DNA of 14,880 nucleotides from Thermodesulfatator sp. GTDB lineage: Bacteria > Desulfobacterota > Thermodesulfobacteria > Thermodesulfobacteriales > Thermodesulfobacteriaceae. Made by a program: the position numbers and the translations under genes. Positions 1 through 6,875 of the stretch are shown here, in pieces. Position 1 is the stretch's first letter, and every line of letters begins with the position of its first letter. The stretch spans positions 1 to 14,880 of the forward strand of contig JALWWR010000152.1 in assembly GCA_026993045.1 (NCBI GenBank), given 5' to 3'. The notes below the pieces were generated by a model. It made no database searches and had not been told where the DNA came from. It saw nothing but the letters and a program-made list of their open reading frames with translations.

Positions 1-748
1 GAAAAAGGGGCGCCGTGATGCCGAGCTGTTTTACGTTTTTGGCGATAATGGCTCCCGCCGGTCCTATGGTCCAGGCCACGATCACTTGCGGTCTTTTCCG
101 CCAAATCTTGGCGAGCTGGGCCGTCATGTCTGTGTCGCGCGGATTGAAGGACTCGGCAGCCACAATCGAAAGCCCGTACTCCGGAGCCAGCTTTTCGAGC
201 CACTTGCGCCCGTCTTTACCGAAACCGTCAGTGGCGGTAAGGAGGGCCACTTTAGTGAGACCTTTCTTTTTGAGATACTGGTATATTTTCCGCACCGCGG
301 TGCTTGAGCGCTGAGGAGTCTTAAAGACGTAACGGTAAGAGCCGAATTTGCCCCCCATGATGACCGGGTCGCCTCCCACGGTCATGATGGTGGGCACCCG
401 GGCGGCCTCTACGATGGGTTTTACCGCCATGCCGGTCCCGGTGCGGGTGGGGCCAATGATGGCCACCACTTTATCCTTGTAAATAAAACGCTTGGCGATG
501 GCCACGGCCTTGCTGGGGTCGCCCTCGGTGTCGCCTACGACCAGCTCCAGGCGCCGACCGTGGATGCCACCCTTTTTGTTGATCTCCGCCACGGCCATCT
601 CAGCCACGAGCTTGGTGGGAGTGCCTATGAAGGCCGCGGGCCCCGAAAGGGCGAAAAAGGCTCCGATCTTGATAGGTTCTTGCGCCTGACCTCCGGAACT
701 CAGAGCTAAAAGAAACCAAAGCCCTAGTAAAACTGCTCCAATTCGCAT
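1..748 (-). CDS. Branched-chain amino acid-type ABC transporter substrate-binding protein (partial, C-terminus beyond left edge)
   Basis: Reading leftward from the ATG at 748, an open frame of 249 codons runs off the window. The N-terminus has a positive residue, a hydrophobic core (about residues 4-17) and a plausible signal-peptidase site after GGQA (residue 22), so the mature protein should be exported to the periplasm. The following sequence, starting with IKIGAFFALSGPAAFIGTP and later AVAEINKKGGIHGRRLELVV, is typical of the LivJ/LivK-like periplasmic binding family (Peripla_BP_6). The start has a strong site, GGGAGGAGG, six bases upstream. It lies 85 bp downstream of livG on the same strand and is probably co-transcribed; I see no convincing terminator in that gap. 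The ligand (branched-chain amino acid, amide, urea or other) cannot be told from this fragment. Family call is firm, substrate is not. Confidence 0.9.
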   Translation of the reverse strand, partial: MRIGAVLLGLWFLLALSSGGQAQEPIKIGAFFALSGPAAFIGTPTKLVAEMAVAEINKKGGIHGRRLELVVGDTEGDPSKAVAIAKRFIYKDKVVAIIGPTRTGTGMAVKPIVEAARVPTIMTVGGDPVIMGGKFGSYRYVFKTPQRSSTAVRKIYQYLKKKGLTKVALLTATDGFGKDGRKWLEKLAPEYGLSIVAAESFNPRDTDMTAQLAKIWRKRPQVIVAWTIGPAGAIIAKNVKQLGITAPLF

Positions 749-833
749 AACCCCCTCCTCCCTTAGTTTTTATAAAGATCTCCTTCCGCCTCCCAGGGGA
801 GAAAAACAATAACAATATCCCCCAAGTCTTCTA

Positions 834-1592
834 TCATTTTCCCAAATAAGCTTCAAGGACCCGGTTATTTTTCTGGATCTCGAGGGGGGAACCCATGGCA
901 ATCACTTCCCCCTGGTTCAAGACCACCACTCGATCACAGATGTTCATGACTAGATTGAGGTCGTGCTCCACCAGGAGAAGGGTCATCCCCTTGGTCTTTA
1001 ATTTTAGTAAGATTTGTCCTAGCTCTTCGGTTTCCCGTTCATTAAGGCCCCCAGCGGGTTCGTCTAGGAGGAGCAGACGAGGGTTGCTTACTAGGCTCCG
1101 GGCCAAGACTACTTTTTTCTGCTCCCCGTAAGGCAGAGTTTCGGCCTCCCACGAGGCTTTTTCTTTTAGTCCTACCAGAGCCAGGGCCTGGTAAGCGCGG
1201 CTTTCGAAATCTTTCTCTTCAGCCACCGCCGCCGGCAGACGCAAGAAATGGGCCCAAAAACTAGTCTTACGCTGGCGATGCAGGCCGCAAAGGACGTTTT
1301 CGAGCACGGTAAGATCTGCAAAGACCTGGATATGTTGAAAAGTGCGCGCTAATCCCAGGGCGGCCCTTTGCCAAGGGGAAAGCCCTTTTAGGGAGTGGCC
1401 TTCAAAAAGTATGTGTCCTTGGTCCTCTTTTAAAAGCCCAGAGATTACATTGATGAGAGTGGTCTTTCCCGCTCCGTTGGGGCCGATAAGGCCCAGAATT
1501 TCACCGTCTTCAAGGGAAAAAGAGACCCCCCTCAAAGCCTTCACCCCTCCAAAGCTCTTGCTTACAGTTTGCAATTTTAAGATCTCGCCCAT
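834..1592 (-). CDS. livG: Branched-chain amino acid-type ABC transporter ATP-binding protein LivG
   Basis: A 252-residue ATPase of normal LivG length. Visible motifs are Walker A GPNGAGKT (37-44), Q-loop Gln at about 86 in ARTFQHIQVF, the LivG-type signature PYGEQKKVVLARSL (154-167) in place of LSGGQ, Walker B LLLLDEP (173-179) and the H-loop His 210 in LLVEHD. The helical insert around 105-135 is characteristic of LivG rather than LivF. It should sit on the cytoplasmic face and power the LivH/LivM permease, usually as a heterodimer with LivF. LivF is not in the window. The ATG shares one base with the livM stop (TAATG), so translation is likely coupled. Confidence 0.95.
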   Translation of the reverse strand: MGEILKLQTVSKSFGGVKALRGVSFSLEDGEILGLIGPNGAGKTTLINVISGLLKEDQGHILFEGHSLKGLSPWQRAALGLARTFQHIQVFADLTVLENVLCGLHRQRKTSFWAHFLRLPAAVAEEKDFESRAYQALALVGLKEKASWEAETLPYGEQKKVVLARSLVSNPRLLLLDEPAGGLNERETEELGQILLKLKTKGMTLLLVEHDLNLVMNICDRVVVLNQGEVIAMGSPLEIQKNNRVLEAYLGK

Positions 1593-2551
1593 TAGCTTTT
1601 AAGTCCTGAACTTTTAGATCGAAGCACCCTCTCCAGAAGCCCCATTAGGCCTTGGGGAAAGAAGATCAAGACCCCCATCAAAAGGGCCCCGTAGATTAGA
1701 TCCCGATATTCGTCGAAAAAGGAGAGGAGATGGGGGAGAGGGGTCAGGGTGCCGGCCCCTAAAACCGCGCCCCAAATCGAACCCCGACCACCGAAAAGAC
1801 TCATGGCTACCAGTTCCACCGAGAAAAAGATATCGAAGGTCTTGGGACTTATGAAAGATAGGTAATGGGCGTAAAAGGAGCCCGCCAGGGAAGCGTAGGC
1901 CGCACTCAATACGAAGGCCAGGACCTTATACCAGTGGGGATTTATACCTAAGCAGGCCGCCGCCGTTTCACTAGCTGCCAAGGCTTTTAAGGCCCGCCCC
2001 TCCGAAGAATGCACCAGGTTAAAGGTCAAAAAGAGGATCAAAAGGAGAACGGTCCAAATAAGAAAGTAGGCTGCAAGATCGCTGGCCAGGACCAGCGGGC
2101 CCAATTTATAAGGGGGGATGCCCGGAAGCCCTGGGGGACCTCCGGTGAGATCTTCGGCTTCCACCAAGAAGAAATAGACTGCCAGGTTGAAGGCCAGGGT
2201 GGCCATGACCAGATAGTTTCCCCGAAGACGCAAAATGGTGACTCCCATCAGGGCCGCAAGCCCTATGGTGCCCAGCAGGGCCAAAAGGGTGGTAATCCAG
2301 GGCGACCAGCCGGTGTGTAAAGAAAGTAAGGCCGAACCGTAGGCCCCCAGGGCCCAGAACCCGGCGTGTCCCAAAGAAATCTGTCCGGCGTAGCCGATAA
2401 GAAGGGTGAGGCCGCAGACCGTAAGGATGTTTAGGGCCGAGAGGTTGAGCACGGTAAGGTAATAGGGATTGTGCAAGATAAAGGGCAGGATGTAGATTAA
2501 AAGGGCCAAACCCAGGAGACGCCGGCGGTCTTTTTGTAATCGAGCAAACAT
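1592..2551 (-). CDS. livM: Branched-chain amino acid-type ABC transporter permease LivM
   Basis: A 319-residue very hydrophobic inner-membrane permease. Family signatures are YAGQISLGHAGF (54-65), DLTGGPPGLPGIP (about 134-146), a cytoplasmic EAA-like loop EGRALKALAASE (184-195) that contacts the ATPase, and FGGRGSIWGAVLGA (253-266), with the usual C-terminal FFPQGLMGLLE. It forms the translocation pore with LivH. The ATG follows the livH stop directly (TAGATG) and its stop overlaps the livG start by one base, so livH-livM-livG form one tight transcription and translation unit. Family assignment is secure; the imported substrate is inferred only as a branched-chain amino acid or similar small polar compound. 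Confidence 0.95.
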   Translation of the reverse strand: MFARLQKDRRRLLGLALLIYILPFILHNPYYLTVLNLSALNILTVCGLTLLIGYAGQISLGHAGFWALGAYGSALLSLHTGWSPWITTLLALLGTIGLAALMGVTILRLRGNYLVMATLAFNLAVYFFLVEAEDLTGGPPGLPGIPPYKLGPLVLASDLAAYFLIWTVLLLILFLTFNLVHSSEGRALKALAASETAAACLGINPHWYKVLAFVLSAAYASLAGSFYAHYLSFISPKTFDIFFSVELVAMSLFGGRGSIWGAVLGAGTLTPLPHLLSFFDEYRDLIYGALLMGVLIFFPQGLMGLLERVLRSKSSGLKS

Positions 2552-3436
2552 CTAGGCCCTTTCCTCTTCTGAACTCCCTAGGATTCCAGAAGGCTTAACC
2601 GCGAGCACCAGGAAGAGCAAAAGAAAAGTGAACACATCCCGGAAACCGCTTGAGATGAAACCCGCCACCAAGGCCTCAAGCAGACCTAGAAGGAGACCTC
2701 CCAAGATGGCCCCGGGGAAACTCCCATAGCCTCCTAGGACCGCGGAGGCGTAACCTTTAAGACCCAAGATGACCCCGGTGTCAAAGCTCACCCCGGTTAT
2801 CGGCACGATGAGGAGCCCTGCCACCGCCCCTATGGCCCCAGCCAAGAAAAAGGAAAAGGAGGTCAGAAACCCCACCGGAAGCCCCACCAGATAGGCCGAG
2901 CGAAAATTGTAAGCGATAGCCCGCAGGGCCTTTCCTGGGCGGCTAAAACGGTAAAAGAGCTGGAGGGCCACCACGCAGACCAGACTTGCCACAAGAATAA
3001 AAAGGGTTTCCGGGGCCAAGCTGGCCCCTCCCAGACGCAAAGGTTCTCCCGTTACCATCGGAGGGAAGATGCGGGGGTTTTTGCCCCAGACCAGCTTGAT
3101 CACTCCCCGGATGAAGATGGAGGCTCCAATGGTGATAAATATGAGGGTTAGAGGGCCCCGGTCTTTGGCCGCCCGCAGGGCCAGACGCTCTAGCAGCCAG
3201 CCGCAAATTCCCACTCCGATTACAGCCAGGAGGGCCGCTAGCGGCCAGGGAAGGCCCCAAGCCAAAAGAAAAGTGCTCATAAGGAAGCCTCCCAGGGTCA
3301 AAAAGTCTCCCTGGGCAAAATTTACGATCCGCAAGCTGTTTTCTACGATACAAAACCCCAAGGCCACCAGGGCGTAAATGGCCCCGGCTGCTAGTCCTGA
3401 GAAAAGAAACTGCCAAAGAAGCGTCGCTTCGTTCAT
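2552..3436 (-). CDS. livH: Branched-chain amino acid-type ABC transporter permease LivH
   Basis: A 294-residue multi-spanning inner-membrane permease. Signatures are LRIVNFAQGDFLTLGGF (about 35-51), the cytoplasmic coupling loop SRPGKALRAIAYN (165-177), and GLKGYASAVLGGYGSFPGAILGG-type sequence at 225-247, ending in the conserved KPSGILG (281-287). It pairs with LivM. It is the first gene of the leftward liv operon and diverges from pgi across a 98-bp gap. The Shine-Dalgarno is weak: a GGGA lies about ten bases before the ATG, unlike the strong sites elsewhere in the window. No convincing sigma70 promoter was found for it in the gap. Confidence 0.95.
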   Translation of the reverse strand: MNEATLLWQFLFSGLAAGAIYALVALGFCIVENSLRIVNFAQGDFLTLGGFLMSTFLLAWGLPWPLAALLAVIGVGICGWLLERLALRAAKDRGPLTLIFITIGASIFIRGVIKLVWGKNPRIFPPMVTGEPLRLGGASLAPETLFILVASLVCVVALQLFYRFSRPGKALRAIAYNFRSAYLVGLPVGFLTSFSFFLAGAIGAVAGLLIVPITGVSFDTGVILGLKGYASAVLGGYGSFPGAILGGLLLGLLEALVAGFISSGFRDVFTFLLLFLVLAVKPSGILGSSEEERA

Positions 3437-3534
3437 GGGCTAAATCCCTACCGCAAAATTGAAAACAAGGGAAGGCTTGGTAGGAAGGGGTCTCTGTGTT
3501 AGGTATTAATAGATTTTAAAATCGAGGAGGTCCC
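3437..3534. promoter_or_regulatory. Divergent livH/pgi intergenic region with a 12-bp palindrome
   Basis: This 98-bp gap should hold the start signals for both the leftward liv operon and rightward pgi. A perfect 12-bp palindrome, GATTTTAAAATC (3512-3523), sits immediately before the pgi Shine-Dalgarno GAGGAGGT (3524-3531), which is four bases from the ATG. No -35/-10 pair of good quality stands out on either strand; TTGGTA (3477-3482) and TATTAAT (3504-3510) are the best pieces for pgi but are about 21 bp apart. Whether the palindrome is an operator or a chance AT-rich sequence cannot be told. Confidence 0.35.
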
Positions 3535-5217
3535 ATGAAGACCCGTCTTAAACGTCCTTCCTCCCTTTCGGAAGAAGAAAAACAGGCCTTGCTGGCCAAG
3601 ATTTGGGAGAGAGATCCTTCGGCTTTTAGCAGCGATCCTGAAGAACAGAAAAAAATCGCCCAGCGCCTGGGATGGTTGGAAGCCCCAGAAAGAATGAAGG
3701 CCCGGATTCCGGAGCTTAGGTCTTTAGCGGAAGAGGCCAAGGAGCGTTTTGAAGAAATAGTCTGGTGTGGCATGGGGGGCTCAAGCCTTTTCCCTTACAC
3801 CTTATCCCAGATCTTTGGCCCCCAGCCTGGATATCCTCGCTTTACCGTCCTAGACACCAACGATCCTGAAACCATTGCCGAACTGGAAGAGACCCTGATC
3901 TGGGACAAGACCCTCTTCGTCATCGCCAGCAAGTCCGGCACTACGGTGGAGACCTTAGCCCACTACCACTACTTTTGGGAGCAGTTTGAAAAACGAGGCC
4001 TTTCACCGGCGGAGCATTTCTTGGCCCTAACCGATCCTGGAAGTCCTCTGGAAGCGGAGGCCCAAGAAAGGGGGTTTTGGGCGGTGGTATCGCATCCGCC
4101 GGATGTAGGGGGGCGATACGCCGCTCTCACGGAAGTGGGGCTCCTGCCGGCGGCCTTTATGGGGCTAGACCTGGAAAAGGCTTTATCTAAGGCCCAAGAG
4201 ATGAAAGAGGCCTCGGCCCCGGAACTTCCCTGGGAGTATAACCTTTCGGCCTGGCTTTCAGAGTTTATGACCGAGCATTTCGTCCACGGCAAGGACAAAT
4301 TGACCCTTTTGGCCGATCCCTTATTGCGACCCTTCGGTCTGTGGCTGGAACAGTTGATCGCCGAGAGTCTCGGCAAACAATTCATAGGTATTATTCCCGT
4401 GGTAGGGGAAAGCCCGGGCTCGCCTACGGTCTATGGACCGGACCGCTATTTTGTCTATTTAGGTCTCCGGGGAAGGGAAAACCTCTATCGGCGTCTTTTT
4501 TCCGATCTCCGGGAAGCTGATTTTGCGCTTAAGACCTATTTTCTGGAGGACCGCTACGAGATCTTTGCGGAGTGTTTCCGATGGGAGTTGGCGGTGGCCT
4601 TGTGTGGGGCCTTCATGGGGGTCAATCCCTTCGACGAACCAGACGTAGTAAGGTCCAAACAGAAAACCAGATCTCTTCTGGAGGAATTCCAGAAAAAAGG
4701 CGAATTTCCGGTGGAGTTCTATTTGGATGAAGATACCGGGGTGGCCTTTCTTTATGCCGAGACTGCCAAGATCGAATACCCCCGTCTTTCGGCCTTGCTC
4801 AAGAAATTTTTTCAGGAGATGCCCCCTTGGGGATACGTAGGGCTTCTGGCCTATTTGCCTCCAGAGCCTGAACTGGAAGAGGTCTTCCGGGACTGGCGGA
4901 CCTTGATTCGGGGGCGTCGTCAGTGCAGCACCGTCTTCGGCTTTGGCCCTCGATACCTTCATTCTACCGGACAACTTTTTAAAGGCGGTACCTTATCTGG
5001 ACGGTTTATAATCTTTACTCGTCGGGGAAGGCGGCCGGAGCAGATGATCCCTGGAGAAGGCTGGACCTTTTGGGATCTGCAATTTGCCCAGGCTTACGGA
5101 GATTTTCGGGCCTTAGAGGAGGCCAAACGTCCGGTAATCCACCTCCATTTAAGCGAGAACTATCGGGAAGATCTTAAAAAGTTATATAATCTTTTGGAAG
5201 AGGCCTTAAGGTTATAA
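3535..5217 (+). CDS. pgi: Glucose-6-phosphate isomerase (type found fused to transaldolase)
   Basis: A 560-residue cytoplasmic enzyme that interconverts glucose 6-phosphate and fructose 6-phosphate in glycolysis and gluconeogenesis. The first SIS domain carries GMGGSSLFP (79-87) and the sugar-phosphate loop VIASKSGTTVETL (129-141), followed by GGRYAALTEVGLLPAAF (192-208). The second SIS domain carries EQLIAESLGKQF (272-283) and IIPVVGESPG (286-295), where Glu 292 is the likely catalytic glutamate. The C-terminal GFGPRYLHSTGQLFKGG (469-485) is, from memory, the hallmark of the isomerase half of transaldolase/PGI fusions, where HKGGP is usual; here it is FKGGT. No transaldolase domain precedes it: the protein begins directly with a short helical segment behind a strong SD, GAGGAGGT. 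It diverges from liv and is followed after 37 bp by the potassium channel gene. Confidence 0.93.
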   Translation: MKTRLKRPSSLSEEEKQALLAKIWERDPSAFSSDPEEQKKIAQRLGWLEAPERMKARIPELRSLAEEAKERFEEIVWCGMGGSSLFPYTLSQIFGPQPGYPRFTVLDTNDPETIAELEETLIWDKTLFVIASKSGTTVETLAHYHYFWEQFEKRGLSPAEHFLALTDPGSPLEAEAQERGFWAVVSHPPDVGGRYAALTEVGLLPAAFMGLDLEKALSKAQEMKEASAPELPWEYNLSAWLSEFMTEHFVHGKDKLTLLADPLLRPFGLWLEQLIAESLGKQFIGIIPVVGESPGSPTVYGPDRYFVYLGLRGRENLYRRLFSDLREADFALKTYFLEDRYEIFAECFRWELAVALCGAFMGVNPFDEPDVVRSKQKTRSLLEEFQKKGEFPVEFYLDEDTGVAFLYAETAKIEYPRLSALLKKFFQEMPPWGYVGLLAYLPPEPELEEVFRDWRTLIRGRRQCSTVFGFGPRYLHSTGQLFKGGTLSGRFIIFTRRGRRPEQMIPGEGWTFWDLQFAQAYGDFRALEEAKRPVIHLHLSENYREDLKKLYNLLEEALRL

Positions 5218-5233
5218 CTTCCAAGGGGTTAAA

Positions 5234-5257
5234 AGGATTTTACCCGGTACGGGTATG
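5234..5257 (+). promoter_or_regulatory. Distant Shine-Dalgarno plus hairpin abutting the channel start codon
   Basis: The only SD-like sequence before the channel ATG (5255) is AGGA at 5234-5237, which is too far away in linear distance (17 bases). Between them lies an inverted repeat, ACCCG-GTA-CGGGT (5242-5254), five G/C-rich base pairs ending at the base before ATG; T5241 and A5255 could add a sixth pair. If folded, only four bases (TTTT) separate the SD from the hairpin, so the ribosome could see normal spacing. Alternatively the hairpin simply hinders initiation. Confidence 0.4.
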
Positions 5258-6250
5258 TTTCATTTGCGACGCTTAGGGTTGGGGCTAGCCTTTTTACTGG
5301 CCTTGCTCAGCTTTGGCACTGTAGGCAACTATTTCCTTGAAGGCCATTCCTGGTTCAAGGCTCTTTATTTTACGGTGGTCACCATTTCTACCGTAGGCTA
5401 CGGCGATATCATACCCCAGACCACGGCGGGCAAGATCTTTGCCATGGTTCTCATCTTTGGTGGGGCGGGGCTCTTTTTTTACGCTTTCGGCCTGATCAGC
5501 GAGGCCGTCCTTTCTGGGGCCATACAAAACGTCTTTGGGAGGCGCCAGTTGGAAAAAAAGATCCAGACCTTAAAAGACCACTATGTAATCTGTGGTTACG
5601 GTCGAATAGGCAAACACATCTGTAACCTTATCGCCCGGGAGGTCCCCTTTGTGGTGATCGAAAACGATCCGGAGGTTATCAAGGAGATTGAGGCCGACGG
5701 GCACCTCTTTTTGGAAAGCGACGCCACCCAAGAGGAGACCCTTCTCAAGGCCGGGGTGGAACGGGCCCGGGGGCTGGTGACGGTGCTCCGCTCCGACGCC
5801 GATAACGTCTATATCACCCTTACGGCCCGAAGCTTAAACCCCCGCATATTTATATTGGCCCGGGCCGATGACGAGAGGGTAGTGAAACGTCTCAAACAGG
5901 CCGGGGCTAACAAGGTCTTTTCTCCCTATTTGATAGGGGCTCGGCGCATGGCCTTGGCCATCCTGCGGCCGGCGGTCACCGACTTTTTGGAACTTACTAC
6001 CCCGGAGATAAACCTGGAATTGCAGTTGGAAGAAGTCCGGCTCAGTCCCAGGTCCCGGCTGGTGGGAAAGGACCTGGTCACAAGCCGGATCCGAGAGGTC
6101 TCCGGGGCCATAATTTTAGCGGTGAAAAAGCTCTCGGGAGAGATGGTCTTTAACCCGCCGCCCCATTACGTGTTAGAGGCCGGAGACATTCTCATCGCCT
6201 TGGGGGAACGGAAGGAGCTGGCCCGCCTGGAAGATCTGGCCCGGAGTTAG
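5255..6250 (+). CDS. Two-TM potassium channel with RCK (TrkA-N/TrkA-C) regulatory domain
   Basis: A 331-residue MthK-like channel, near the usual MthK length. TM1 is about residues 8-27, the pore helix and selectivity filter follow in the 40-51 stretch ending TVGYGD (46-51), and TM2 is about 60-84. A linker (88-107) leads to an RCK_N Rossmann domain: nucleotide motif GYGRIG (114-119), acidic strand end VVIEND (133-138), and ESDATQEETLLKAG (154-167). A TrkA-C domain (about 250-331) ends the protein. It would form tetrameric inner-membrane K+ channels gated by an octameric RCK ring. The segment aligned with the MthK calcium ligands reads ARADDER (202-208), with Arg where I recall a Glu, so the gating ligand may differ. 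The gene follows pgi by 37 bp and its last 59 bases overlap the convergent cyclo-ligase gene. Confidence 0.93.
   Translation: MFHLRRLGLGLAFLLALLSFGTVGNYFLEGHSWFKALYFTVVTISTVGYGDIIPQTTAGKIFAMVLIFGGAGLFFYAFGLISEAVLSGAIQNVFGRRQLEKKIQTLKDHYVICGYGRIGKHICNLIAREVPFVVIENDPEVIKEIEADGHLFLESDATQEETLLKAGVERARGLVTVLRSDADNVYITLTARSLNPRIFILARADDERVVKRLKQAGANKVFSPYLIGARRMALAILRPAVTDFLELTTPEINLELQLEEVRLSPRSRLVGKDLVTSRIREVSGAIILAVKKLSGEMVFNPPPHYVLEAGDILIALGERKELARLEDLARS
5537..5551 (+). promoter_or_regulatory. Candidate internal ribosome binding site and TTG start for a separate RCK subunit
   Basis: Inside the channel gene, GGGAGG (5537-5542) stands six bases before an in-frame TTG (5549-5551, codon 99). Initiation here would make a soluble protein of 233 residues containing only the RCK_N and TrkA-C domains. 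The position is the TM2-RCK linker, the same place where MthK genes use an internal start for the soluble RCK subunits that complete the octameric ring. The codons GGG AGG also encode Gly-Arg, so the match could be chance. Confidence 0.35.
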
Positions 6251-6818
6251 TCCTCAGGACTTCTTTTTCGGTAAAGATTAGATCCACCCGGAGGTCGTGT
6301 TCCTGGTGGGGGATCTCCGGAAGGACCTGGAAGGAAAAGGCCAAGGCCACCTTGAGGAGTCTTGAGGCTCCTAGGAGGCGGTCGTAGAATCCTCCGCCGT
6401 ATCCCAGCCGATGCCCTTGATAGTCAAAGGCGAGCCCCGGCACTACTATCAAATCCAGCTCCTCTGGCCCCAGTTGAGGATTTCTTTCCGGAGGCTCTAA
6501 GAGGCCGTAAGGCCCGGGGACCAGCTCGCTCAGACAAAATACCCGATGAAAGACTAACTCTTTCTTTTTAGGATAGGTGCGGGGGAGGGCCACGATCTTT
6601 CCCTCCAGAAGCGCCTGCCCTATAAGGGGCCAAGTATTCACTTCCGAACCAAAAGAGGCGTAAAGTCCCAGACGGCGCGCGTTTTGATAAAAGGGGCTGG
6701 CCTTAAAACGTTCCAATATGGCCCGGGACCAAGCCGAATGGATTCGGGGTTCCAGGGAATTCCTTTGGGAGAGGATAAGCTTCCGGCATTTTTGTTTTTC
6801 TTTTTTTACGCTTGACAT
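6192..6818 (-). CDS. 5-formyltetrahydrofolate cyclo-ligase
   Basis: A 208-residue cytoplasmic enzyme (MTHFS/YgfA family) that uses ATP to convert 5-formyltetrahydrofolate to 5,10-methenyltetrahydrofolate, returning it to the one-carbon pool. Visible signatures are the basic N-terminus, YASFGSEVNTWPLI (53-66), LIVVPGLAFD (123-132), the nucleotide/phosphate loop RLGYGGGFYDRLL (137-149), and PHQEHDLRVDLIFTE (170-184). It starts at ATG 6818 behind an AGGAAGGG site. The final 20 residues (about 189-208, Pro/Gly/Arg-rich) lie beyond the conserved end and are encoded antisense to the 3' end of the potassium channel gene. It diverges from argF. Family identity is firm. Confidence 0.93.
   Translation of the reverse strand: MSSVKKEKQKCRKLILSQRNSLEPRIHSAWSRAILERFKASPFYQNARRLGLYASFGSEVNTWPLIGQALLEGKIVALPRTYPKKKELVFHRVFCLSELVPGPYGLLEPPERNPQLGPEELDLIVVPGLAFDYQGHRLGYGGGFYDRLLGASRLLKVALAFSFQVLPEIPHQEHDLRVDLIFTEKEVLRTNSGPDLPGGPAPSVPPRR
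6249..6268 (+). terminator. Weak intrinsic terminator candidate for the potassium channel gene
   Basis: Starting within the TAG stop codon (6248-6250), AGTCC-TCA-GGACT (6249-6261) can form a five-pair stem with a three-base loop, followed by TCTTTTT. It lies entirely inside the coding sequence of the convergent cyclo-ligase gene. The stem is short, so this is only a candidate. Confidence 0.35.
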
Positions 6819-6840
6819 CTTTCCCTTCCTGCCCTTAAAT
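6812..6840 (+). promoter_or_regulatory. Predicted sigma70-type promoter for argF
   Basis: A perfect consensus -35, TTGACA (6812-6817), is followed after 17 bp by TTAAAT (6835-6840, four of six matches to TATAAT). Transcription would start near 6847, giving an argF leader of about 127 nt. The -35 box overlaps the start codon of the divergent cyclo-ligase gene (6816-6818). Confidence 0.5.
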
Positions 6841-6845
6841 CCCCT

Positions 6846-6875
6846 TTTATAAGATCTTTTGAGGGGCCTTGTAAA
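6846..6875 (-). promoter_or_regulatory. Predicted sigma70-type promoter for the cyclo-ligase gene
   Basis: On the minus strand, TTTACA (6875-6870, five of six matches to TTGACA) and TATAAA (6851-6846, five of six) are 18 bp apart. Transcription would begin near 6839, leaving a leader of about 20 nt with the AGGAAGGG site. The -35 is inside an inverted repeat (6867-6890), and the -10 covers the predicted argF start point. Confidence 0.5.

Noticed and set aside
15..314. Plus-strand frames at the left edge
   Set aside because: They lie opposite the binding protein gene, whose signal peptide and family sequence are clear on the minus strand.
749..833. CTCC-CCTG-GGAG mini-hairpin between livG and the binding protein gene as a terminator
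   Set aside because: Only four pairs and no U-tract after it on the transcribed strand, so it does not support termination.
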